Part shown: piece by piece, positions 1-5,535 of the stretch
How the letters are laid out: every line of letters starts with the position of its first letter
Position numbering within the stretch: position 1 is the first letter of the stretch
DNA from: Planctomycetia bacterium
Lineage (GTDB): Bacteria > Planctomycetota > PLA2 > JAEUHO01
Direction: 5' to 3'
Length of the DNA stretch: 7,385 bases
Assembly (NCBI GenBank): GCA_030618975.1
Contig: JAUXCH010000231.1
Location: 1-7,385 of the forward strand
The notes under the pieces: model-generated
The model's database searches: none
The model's input: only the letters and a program-made list of their open reading frames with translations
What the model was told of the DNA's origin: nothing
Position numbers and translations under genes: made by a program

Positions 1-119
1 CGGCAAGATCGATCCGACTGATATTGAGGACTATATTGCCAGTGGCGGATATTCCGCCCTTGGCAAGGCCTTAGCTACCATGACCCCGGTAGAAGTCGTA
101 GAGACGGTTGTGGCCTCGG
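1..119 (+). CDS. Internal fragment of a NuoF/HndC-type NADH-binding flavoprotein subunit, cut at both ends
   Basis: Reading from base 2 gives about 39 residues that begin GKIDPTDIEDYIASGGYSAL and run on through KALATMTPVEVVETVVAS. This matches the segment just before the conserved glycine-rich FMN/NADH region of NuoF, HndC and HoxF-type subunits of complex I and NAD-reducing hydrogenases, where family members read like 'IDPxxIexYIaxGGYxALxKAL..MtPeeVieeV..SGLRGRGG'. The expected GLRGRGG does not follow: from base 120 the frame reads unrelated sequence that belongs to the opposite-strand methyltransferase. Codon use (ATT, AGT, GGA, TTA, GTA, GAT) and about 54% GC differ sharply from every other gene here. 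The 5' end lies outside the window. The family call rests on a short stretch recognised by eye; that it comes from another genome or locus is inference. Confidence 0.7.
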
Positions 120-363
120 TCTGCGCCTCGAGGCCGTGCGTGGCGAGCTTCACGGCGTTCGCGCCGAAGGTGTTCGTCTGGATCAGCTCCGAACCCGCCT
201 GCACGTAGGCGCGGTGCACGTCGCGGACCAGCTCGGGCGCGCTGAGCGTGACCTCGTCGTAGCACTTGTTGATGTAGACGCCCTTCCCGTAGAGCATCGT
301 TCCCATCGCCCCGTCGGCCACGAGAGGCGCTCGCGTCAGGCGTTCGATCAGGTTCTCGGGCAT
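31..363 (-). CDS. Homocysteine S-methyltransferase (YitJ-like, probably fused to MTHF reductase), 5' part only, truncated at the junction
   Basis: The first ~84 residues (363 down to 112) are the N-terminus of a homocysteine S-methyltransferase barrel: DGAMGTMLYGKGV at residues 17-29, CYDEVTLSAPELV at 34-46 and TNTFGANAVKLATHGLE at 63-79. This pattern is typical of the bifunctional homocysteine methyltransferase / methylenetetrahydrofolate reductase group (B. subtilis YitJ), which regenerates methionine from homocysteine; MetH is a less likely alternative. The zinc-binding cysteines of the family lie further downstream and are missing. From base 111 on, 26 residues without family resemblance lead to a TAG at 31-33; they are antisense to the NuoF-like fragment and are not part of the original protein. 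The start ATG (361-363) has GGAG eight bases upstream (372-375). The gene lies directly behind a SAM-I riboswitch, which independently supports a role in methionine/SAM metabolism. Confidence 0.85.
   Translation of the reverse strand: MPENLIERLTRAPLVADGAMGTMLYGKGVYINKCYDEVTLSAPELVRDVHRAYVQAGSELIQTNTFGANAVKLATHGLEAQTEATTVSTTSTGVMVAKALPRAEYPPLAI
110..120. other. Chimeric junction between the NuoF-like fragment and the methyltransferase gene
   Basis: The NuoF-like reading on the + strand stays convincing up to base 119, and the methyltransferase reading on the - strand stays convincing down to base 112. The shared bases GGCCTCGG (112-119) fit both proteins, which is what joining at a short microhomology would leave. 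GC content and codon use change at the same place. It could be an assembly or library chimera at a contig end, or a real illegitimate recombination. Being within 120 bases of the window edge favours the artefact. Confidence 0.6.
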
Positions 364-370
364 GCGCGGA

Positions 371-459
371 TCTCCGTGCGCGCGCCGGCACCGGCGGAGA
401 GGGACGACGCACGGAGAGGACGAAGACGGGGACCCCGAGGTCTCCGTGTCGTCGCTCTC
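371..459 (-). promoter_or_regulatory. Predicted translational expression platform of the SAM-I riboswitch (SD sequestration versus long alternative hairpin)
   Basis: Two pairings compete for one strand. Pairing A: TCTCCGTGCG (417-408) is perfectly complementary over 10 bases to CGCACGGAGA (380-371), which contains the Shine-Dalgarno GGAG (375-372) of the methyltransferase. Pairing B: the same bases pair upstream as GAGAG-C-GACGAC-ACGGAGA (459-441) with TCTCCGT-GC-GTCGTC-C-CTCTC (417-397), 18 base pairs with a C.C mismatch and a two-base bulge. The first five bases of pairing B (459-455) belong to the 3' strand of aptamer stem P1. SAM binding, by holding P1, should weaken B and favour A, hiding the ribosome binding site. 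Without SAM, B should leave the site open. There is no U-tract after either hairpin, so intrinsic termination looks unlikely. The pairings are seen directly; the switching logic is inferred. Confidence 0.6.
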
Positions 460-573
460 ATCTCCCCCGGCCGTGTACGCGGCCGGGAAGGAATTGGCAC
501 CGGAACGCGCCGCGGGGCGCGAAGGTTGCCAAGGCTTCGAAGGGCCCGTCCCTCCACCTTTCCGGATGAAAGC
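454..573 (-). promoter_or_regulatory. SAM-I (S-box) riboswitch aptamer
   Basis: The - strand carries all the conserved S-box blocks in order. P1 is a 9-bp stem, GCTTTCATC (573-565) with GATGAGAGC (462-454), with one G.U pair. The kink-turn block GGTGGAGGGA is at 558-549, followed by CGGGCCCTTCGAAGCC and GGCAACC (530-524). P3 is a 6-bp GC hairpin around 521-506. The J3/4 block GGTGCCAATTCC is at 501-490. P4 is an 8-bp hairpin (487-480 with 473-466, six-base loop). The aptamer then closes through GGAGATGAGAG into P1. SAM-I aptamers bind S-adenosylmethionine and shut off methionine and SAM biosynthesis genes when SAM is high. The only gene downstream on this strand is the homocysteine methyltransferase, an expected target. 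P3 and P4 are variable stems made of GC pairs here, as suits a high-GC host. Confidence 0.95.
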
Positions 574-600
574 TCGCGCAGTCGTCTAGAGAACGCACGG

Positions 601-609
601 AGGATAGCA
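601..609 (-). promoter_or_regulatory. Possible extended -10 promoter element for the riboswitch-methyltransferase transcript
   Basis: TGCTATCCT on the - strand fits the extended -10 pattern TGnTAnnnT. It would start transcription about 20 bases before aptamer stem P1, which is a sensible distance. No TTGACA-like -35 is visible at 16-18 bases upstream (the bases there read GAAGAG), so this is only a candidate. Confidence 0.3.
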
Positions 610-649
610 GGAGGCCCACCCCCCTCTTCCCCTCGATGCGCCCCGGTGC

Positions 650-674
650 TACAGAATGTGGAGGAAGAAGGAGG
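650..674 (+). promoter_or_regulatory. Enolase 5' signals: weak -10 candidate and strong Shine-Dalgarno
   Basis: AAGGAGG at 668-674 is a perfect anti-16S match six bases before the ATG at 681, and it decides that start over the in-frame upstream ATG at 636. TACAGAAT at 650-657 is one of the few AT-rich stretches nearby and could be a -10, giving a very short leader. I see no convincing -35. The Shine-Dalgarno is solid and the -10 is a guess. Confidence 0.45.
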
Positions 675-680
675 CGTCTC

Positions 681-1973
681 ATGCTGGCGGCGATCGTGAA
701 CATTCGGAGCCGGGAGGTACTCGACAGCCGGGGCAACCCCACGGTCGAGGTCGAGGTCGAGCTCGAGAACGGAAGCACGGGATCCGCCATCGTCCCGAGC
801 GGTGCGAGCACCGGCGCGCACGAGGCCGTGGAGCTGCGCGACGGCGACCCCGAGCGGTACGGCGGGAAGGGCGTCCTCCAGGCCGTCCGCCACGTCGAAG
901 AGGAGATCGCCGAGCGACTCTACGGCTTCGACGCGCTCGATCAGGCGGGCCTCGACGAGGCGCTCATCGCCCTGGACGGCACGCCGAACAAGAGCAGGCT
1001 GGGCGCCAACGCGATCCTCGGCGTCAGCCTCGCGGTCGCGCACGCCGCGGCCGACTCGGTCGGCCTGCCCCTCTACCGCTACCTCGGCGGGCCCACCGCC
1101 CGCACCCTGCCCGTCCCGATGATGAACGTCCTGAACGGCGGGAAACACGCCGCGGGCAGCACGGACTTCCAGGAGTTCATGATCGTGCCCGTCGGCGCGC
1201 CCACGTTCGCGGAGGGCCTCCGCTGGAGCGCCGAGGTCTACCACCGCCTGAAGCGGGTCCTCCACGACGCCGGCTACGCGACGACCGTGGGCGACGAGGG
1301 CGGGTTCGCGCCGGCCCTCGGCGGCAACGTGAAGGCCGTCGAGGTGATCCTCGACGCGATCGAGAAGGCCGGCTACCGCCCGGGCGAGGACTTCCTCCTC
1401 GCGCTCGACCCCGCCGTCTCGGAGCTCTACGACGCCGAGAGCGGTCGCTACGTGCTCGAGATCGAGGGCCGGCAGCTGGCGAGCGCCGGGCTGGTCGACC
1501 TCTGGGCCGACTGGGTCTCCCGGTTCCCCATCATCAGCATCGAGGACGGGATGGACGAGGACGACTGGGACGGGTGGCGGATGCTCGACGAGCGGCTGGG
1601 CTCGAAGATCCAGCTGGTCGGCGACGACCTGCTCGTCACGAACGCCGAGCGGATCGAGCGCGCCGTTCGTGAAGGCTCCTGCAACGCGCTGCTGTGCAAG
1701 GTCAACCAGATCGGCACCCTGACCGAGAGCATCGAGGCGGTCGAGATGAGCCACCGGGCCGGCTGGGCCGTGGTCGTGAGCCACCGCTCCGGCGAGACCG
1801 AGGACACCACGATCTCGGATCTCTCGGTCGCCCTGGGCACGGGGCAGATCAAGACGGGTTCCCCCGCGCGCAGCGACCGCGTGGCGAAGTACAACCAGCT
1901 CCTCCGCATCGAGGAAGACCTGGGCGAGACGGCGGTCTACCCCGGCCGCGGGGCGTTCAGGCAGCCCGGGTAG
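681..1973 (+). CDS. eno: Enolase (phosphopyruvate hydratase)
   Basis: 430 residues, the usual bacterial length. It interconverts 2-phosphoglycerate and phosphoenolpyruvate in glycolysis and gluconeogenesis, in the cytoplasm, with two Mg ions. The N-terminus VNIRSREVLDSRGNPTVEVE and the SGAST loop (40-44) are canonical. Catalytic and metal residues are in place: His156 and Glu165 (GGKHAAGSTDFQEFM), Glu206 (VGDEGGFAP), Asp243 (LALDPAVSELYD), Glu288 (ISIEDGMDEDDW), Asp315 (LVGDDLLVTN), Lys340 (LLCKVNQIGTLTE), His368-Arg369-Ser370 (VVSHRSGETEDTT) and Lys391 (GQIKTGSPARSDR). The start at 681 removes 15 unsupported residues and has AAGGAGG six bases upstream. Small departures from the commonest wording are Lys-His in place of Glu-His at 155-156 and Cys339 before the catalytic lysine; neither touches a known catalytic position. 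It is transcribed divergently from the SAM-riboswitch gene and converges on pgi with 5 bases between stops. Confidence 0.98.
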   Translation: MLAAIVNIRSREVLDSRGNPTVEVEVELENGSTGSAIVPSGASTGAHEAVELRDGDPERYGGKGVLQAVRHVEEEIAERLYGFDALDQAGLDEALIALDGTPNKSRLGANAILGVSLAVAHAAADSVGLPLYRYLGGPTARTLPVPMMNVLNGGKHAAGSTDFQEFMIVPVGAPTFAEGLRWSAEVYHRLKRVLHDAGYATTVGDEGGFAPALGGNVKAVEVILDAIEKAGYRPGEDFLLALDPAVSELYDAESGRYVLEIEGRQLASAGLVDLWADWVSRFPIISIEDGMDEDDWDGWRMLDERLGSKIQLVGDDLLVTNAERIERAVREGSCNALLCKVNQIGTLTESIEAVEMSHRAGWAVVVSHRSGETEDTTISDLSVALGTGQIKTGSPARSDRVAKYNQLLRIEEDLGETAVYPGRGAFRQPG

Positions 1974-1978
1974 GCGCG

Positions 1979-3631
1979 TCAGTCTCCGGCACGGATCCGC
2001 CGGACGCGCTCGATCAGCGCGGCCGTGGCGGGATCGTGGTCCGCCGGCTCGCCGCCCCGGATCTCGCCGAGGATGCGCCCGGCGAGGAGCTTCCCGAGCT
2101 CCACGCCCCACTGGTCGAACGGGTTGTCGCCCCAGATCACGCTCTCCACGAACACCTTGTGCTCGTAGAGCGCCACCAGCGCGCCCAGGATGCGCGGCGA
2201 GAGCTCGTCGTAGACGATCGTGGTCGTCGGACGGCCTCCGGGCACGACCTTGTGCGGCGCGAGGCGCCCGGCCTCCGCGGGCGAGAGCCCCTCCTCGATC
2301 AGCTCCGCGCGCGCCTCCTCCAGGGTGCGGCCGCGCATCAGCGCCTCGCCCTGCGCAAGCGCGTTCGCCAGCACCGCGTCCTGGTGGTCGGCCCACCGCG
2401 CCTGGGACCGGACCGCCAGGATCAGGTCGACGGACACGAGGGCCGTGCCCTGGTGGAGCAACTGGTAGAAGGCGTGCTGCCCGTTGCTGCCGGGACCGCC
2501 CCACACGACGGGACACGTGGCGACGTCGATGGCGTCGCCGGTCCGCGTGACGCGCTTCCCGTTGCTCTCCATCTCCAGCTGCTGAAGGTGCGCGGGCAGG
2601 AGGCGAAGCGCCTCGTCGTAGGGCAGGACCGCGTGGGTCGCCACGCCGAGGAAGTTCGTGTTCCACACGCCCAGCATCCCGAGACGCACCGGCAGGTTGC
2701 TCGCCAGCGGAGCCGTCCGGAAGTGCTCGTCCATCGCGTGCGCACCCTCGAGCAGCGCGTCGAAGGCTCCCATGCCGTAGACGACGGCAAGCGAGAGACC
2801 GATGGCGGACCAGAGCGAGTAGCGGCCGCCCACCCAGTCCCAGAACTCGAACATGTTCTCCGGGTCGATGCCGAACTCGACGACCCGCTCGCGGTTCGTC
2901 GACACCGCGACGAAGTGCCTGGCGACGGCGGCCTCGTCCTCGAAGGTGTCGAGGAGCCACCGGCGCGCGGTGCGTGCGTTCGCCAGGGTCTCCTGGGTGG
3001 AGAAGGTTTTCGACGCGACGAGGAAGAGCGTCCGTTCGGGATCGAGGTCGCGTAGGACGCGTTCGATCTGCACCGCGTCGAGGTTGGAGACGTAGTGCGC
3101 GCGGAGGTCGGACCCGCGGCGCGCGTCGAGAGCGGCGGCGGCCATCGCGGGCCCGAGATCCGACCCGCCGATCCCGATGTTCACCACGTCTCGGATCCGC
3201 TCCCCGGTGAAGCCTCTCCAGGTGCCGTCGCGCACGGAGACCGAAAACGTCCGCATCTTCTCGAGCACGGCCTCGACGTCGGGCATCACGTCGCGGCCGT
3301 CGACGAGGACGGGGCGCCCGCTCCGGTTCCGGAGGGCGGTGTGCAGCGCCGCCCGGCCCTCGGTCTCGTTCACGATGCCGCCCTCGAACAGGAGGTCGCG
3401 GCGGGACTCGAGGCCCGAGGCCCGGGCCAGGCGGACCAGGAGGTCGAGCGTCTCGTCCGTGACGAGCTGCTTCGACGTATCGAGGAGCAGGCCCGCGGCC
3501 TCCAGCGCGTAGCGCTCGAAGCGTCCGGGGTCGTCCTCGACGAGCTCCCTCGGATGCCGCGCGGCGATCTGGGCCCGGTGCGCTTCGAGCGCGCGCCACA
3601 GGTCGGCTTTCGTGGTCGCCGGCATGGGCAT
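1979..3631 (-). CDS. pgi: Glucose-6-phosphate isomerase
   Basis: 550 residues, the length of the large E. coli/eukaryote-type isomerase. It interconverts glucose-6-phosphate and fructose-6-phosphate in the cytoplasm. Both family signatures are present. The phosphate-binding SIS region reads VVNIGIGGSDLGPA (149-162), followed by ASKTFSTQETLANA (206-219) and WDWVGGRYSLWSAIGL (264-279). The catalytic Glu355 lies in EMESNGKRV, His386 in GSNGQHAFYQLLHQG and Lys514 in NPFDQWGVELGK. The start ATG at 3631 has GGAGG (3642-3638, within a run of three GGA-type repeats) six bases upstream. A second ATG six bases later (3625) is possible but less well spaced. The frame stays open a further 24 codons upstream through the inverted-repeat element, but that extension has no family resemblance and is not part of the protein. 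The gene faces eno tail to tail and is divergent from the beta-sandwich protein gene. Confidence 0.98.
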   Translation of the reverse strand: MPMPATTKADLWRALEAHRAQIAARHPRELVEDDPGRFERYALEAAGLLLDTSKQLVTDETLDLLVRLARASGLESRRDLLFEGGIVNETEGRAALHTALRNRSGRPVLVDGRDVMPDVEAVLEKMRTFSVSVRDGTWRGFTGERIRDVVNIGIGGSDLGPAMAAAALDARRGSDLRAHYVSNLDAVQIERVLRDLDPERTLFLVASKTFSTQETLANARTARRWLLDTFEDEAAVARHFVAVSTNRERVVEFGIDPENMFEFWDWVGGRYSLWSAIGLSLAVVYGMGAFDALLEGAHAMDEHFRTAPLASNLPVRLGMLGVWNTNFLGVATHAVLPYDEALRLLPAHLQQLEMESNGKRVTRTGDAIDVATCPVVWGGPGSNGQHAFYQLLHQGTALVSVDLILAVRSQARWADHQDAVLANALAQGEALMRGRTLEEARAELIEEGLSPAEAGRLAPHKVVPGGRPTTTIVYDELSPRILGALVALYEHKVFVESVIWGDNPFDQWGVELGKLLAGRILGEIRGGEPADHDPATAALIERVRRIRAGD

Positions 3632-3651
3632 GTGCGTCCTCCTCCTCTCAA

Positions 3652-3760
3652 ACCCACGTACGGTGCCAGGCACCATGCAAGGGATAGCGAGGGGGACCAT
3701 CATCCATGCGAAAGTGGATGATCGTCACTCCTCGCATGGTGCCTGGCACCGTACGTGGGT
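3652..3760. repeat. Perfect 27-bp inverted repeat with REP-like GGTGCC(A/T)GGCACC cores, large hairpin or cruciform
   Basis: The left arm 3652-3678 and right arm 3734-3760 are exact reverse complements over 27 bases. Each arm contains the 13-base palindrome GGTGCCAGGCACC or its complement (3662-3674 and 3738-3750). The 55-base interior has its own hairpin, ATCATCCA (3699-3706) with TGGATGAT (3715-3722), extended after a C.C mismatch by GAC (3695-3697) with GTC (3724-3726). The whole 109 bases could fold as one long stem. It occupies nearly all of the pgi/beta-sandwich divergent space, leaving 20 bases before pgi and 11 before the other start. Paired inverted palindromes are the layout of REP/BIME elements moved by REP-associated (RAYT) transposases; no such transposase is in the window, so that assignment is inference. 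It could also carry or replace the promoters of both neighbours. Confidence 0.8.
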
Positions 3761-3771
3761 ATCGTGCGCGC

Positions 3772-5535
3772 ATGGCGAAGCGGCGACGGATCCGGGTCCG
3801 GCGAACGGCGGGCTTCCTCCTGCTCGTCGCCGTGCTGTTCGGTCTGCTCGAGCTGAACCGCTTCCTCCCCGGGGGCTGGCCCGGCGGCGGGGGCGACGGG
3901 GGGTTTCGGCGCTGGCCCCTGTCCGCCAGCGACCGGACCCGCGTGCGTCCGCCCGAAGGCGAGCTGCCGCCGCTCCCCCCCGACGGCATCCAGGTCGTTC
4001 TCCGCGTGCCCGGGGGCGGGGCGCCCACGGGCGCGACCGTCGGCGTGGACCGCGAAGGGACGACCCCGCGCCGCGCCGACTCCGAGGGGCGGGCGAGGAT
4101 CGACGATCCGGCCGTCCTGTCGGCCGGCCTGCGGGTCGGGCTCGACGGCGCCGAGATCCGCCACGGGCCGGCGGATCCGACGGGCGCGGGCACCTGGACC
4201 GTCCACCTGCCGCCGCATGCGCCCCCGCCCTCCGCGGCACCCGGGCCGGTGCGCCTCGAGGTGGTGGCCGCGGAGGACGGACGGGCGCTGGCCGGGGCGG
4301 CCGTCACGATCTACCGGCGCGCGGACGTGCTCGTGCAACCGGTCGACACGGACGGCGGCCTGGTCCTGGAGGGTCTCGAGGAACGCACCCTCGTCACCGT
4401 GGAGGCGCCCGGGCGCAGCACCGTCCGGCGCTGGGTCCACCCCCGCGCCGGCGACACCGTCGAGATCCGCGTGCCGCGGATCCCCCGGCTCTCCGTCGAG
4501 TTCGTCGACGCCGAGACGGGCGCGGCGCTGGACCTGACGGGGCTCCGTGTCCTCACCCCGGCGGGCGAGGTGCTGTGGCGGTCCGACGCGAGCCTCGGCA
4601 CCCCGGTGTCGAGGACGCTCGACGTCCGCGCCGGCGTCGATCTCGCCGACGCGCTCCTCGAGGTGCGGACCGCGTCCCACCCCGTCGTCCACATCCCGCT
4701 CGCGGATCTCGGGCCGGAGGTGCGCATCCCCGCCGGACGGGTGTTCGAGGTGCAGGTCCGCGACAACGACGCCCAACGCCTGCACGGCGGACGCGTCCGC
4801 GCGCACTACATCGCCGATCTGCTCGGTGCCCCCGAGCACCGTCCCGCGGAGCCGGTGGAGGTGGCCGTCGAGGGCGGCACGGAGATTTCGCTCCCGGCAG
4901 GCACGCCGGCGCGCCTGCTCGTCGAGGCGGCGGCCAGCGCACCCCGGACGATCACCGTCCTGCCGGACGCGGATCCGCGCCGCGAGGTCCGGCTCGCCCC
5001 CGGCATCCCCCTGATCGTGCGGGTCTCCGGCGAGAGCGGAGAGCCGGTGGAGGGCGCCGAAGTCGTCGTCCACACCTCCCCCGACGGCGTCCGGGTCACG
5101 CGTCGCGGCCGCACGCTGGCGGACGGCCGCGCGACGATCCGCGACCTCCCCGGCGGCCCGGTCGAGGTCTACGCGCACGCGCCGGGCATGGCCTGGGCGG
5201 TCGTGGCAACGGAGGCCGCCCGCGGACGAGAGCCGATCGAGGTCCCCCTCGCGCCCGGACTCCCCCTGCGGCTCGTCGTCGAGTCGCCTCTCGGCCTGCC
5301 GCTCGCGGGCGTCCGCGTGCGCACGACGCCGACCGAAGACGGGGCGGTCGAGATCGTGGGACCCGATGCGACGCCCCGGCGCACGCGCGAGGACGGCACC
5401 CTGGTGCTCACCGACCTGCCCGACCGCCCCTACCGGCTCCGGTTCTCGCTGCCCGGCTACGGAGACGCCGTCGTCCACGACGTGCGTCCGGGACCCGGCG
5501 TGCACTTCGTCACGCTCCTGCCGGAGGGGCGTTAG
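3772..5535 (+). CDS. Membrane-anchored protein with repeated carboxypeptidase-regulatory-like beta-sandwich modules, function unknown
   Basis: 587 residues. A basic start (MAKRRRIRVRR) and a hydrophobic segment at about 13-28 act as an uncleaved signal anchor or signal peptide, so the rest should lie outside the cytoplasm. A Gly/Pro-rich linker (33-70) follows, then about five or six modules of 70-90 residues. The clearest are at ~158-236 (RLEVVAAEDGRALAGAAVTI, then DGGLVLEGLEE), ~412-494 (LIVRVSGESGEPVEGAEVVV, then ADGRATIRDLPGG) and ~497-584 (LRLVVESPLGLPLAGVRVRT, then EDGTLVLTDLPDRPYRLRFS). Each has the 'G.pl.GA.V.v .. t..DG...i.dLp.g.y.v....pGy' pattern of carboxypeptidase regulatory-like / transthyretin-like folds. 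The modules at ~72-146 and ~238-408 are more diverged. I found no cysteine and no enzyme motif, so an adhesive, structural or scaffold role is possible but unproven. The start at 3772 has no visible Shine-Dalgarno. The in-frame ATGs at 3706, 3718 and 3736 lie inside the inverted repeat and add no recognisable sequence. Its stop overlaps the asnB stop. Confidence 0.85.
   Translation: MAKRRRIRVRRTAGFLLLVAVLFGLLELNRFLPGGWPGGGGDGGFRRWPLSASDRTRVRPPEGELPPLPPDGIQVVLRVPGGGAPTGATVGVDREGTTPRRADSEGRARIDDPAVLSAGLRVGLDGAEIRHGPADPTGAGTWTVHLPPHAPPPSAAPGPVRLEVVAAEDGRALAGAAVTIYRRADVLVQPVDTDGGLVLEGLEERTLVTVEAPGRSTVRRWVHPRAGDTVEIRVPRIPRLSVEFVDAETGAALDLTGLRVLTPAGEVLWRSDASLGTPVSRTLDVRAGVDLADALLEVRTASHPVVHIPLADLGPEVRIPAGRVFEVQVRDNDAQRLHGGRVRAHYIADLLGAPEHRPAEPVEVAVEGGTEISLPAGTPARLLVEAAASAPRTITVLPDADPRREVRLAPGIPLIVRVSGESGEPVEGAEVVVHTSPDGVRVTRRGRTLADGRATIRDLPGGPVEVYAHAPGMAWAVVATEAARGREPIEVPLAPGLPLRLVVESPLGLPLAGVRVRTTPTEDGAVEIVGPDATPRRTREDGTLVLTDLPDRPYRLRFSLPGYGDAVVHDVRPGPGVHFVTLLPEGR

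Noticed and set aside
397..459. Transcription terminator downstream of the SAM-I aptamer
   Set aside because: The 18-bp hairpin is strong but is followed by CGCCGGTGCC, not a U-tract, and its pairing frees the ribosome binding site, fitting translational control better.
1938..2004. Intrinsic terminator between eno and pgi
   Set aside because: GC hairpins exist (CCCCGGCCGCGGGG at 1940-1953 and TCCGGC/GCCGGA at 1985-2004) but they lie inside the coding ends and have no T-run; such stems are expected by chance at this GC content.
348..3599. A 1083-codon open frame on the - strand across eno and pgi
   Set aside because: It is antisense to eno and in a shifted frame of pgi, is extremely rich in Arg/Ala/Gly/Pro, and arises from GC-rich third positions. 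Both overlapped genes are unmistakable.
3738..3760. Sigma-54 type promoter in the repeat arms (TGGCACC resembles the -24 element TGGCAC)
   Set aside because: The required GC of the -12 element (TTGC) is missing at the right spacing: TGGCACC is followed by GTACGTGGG in both arms.
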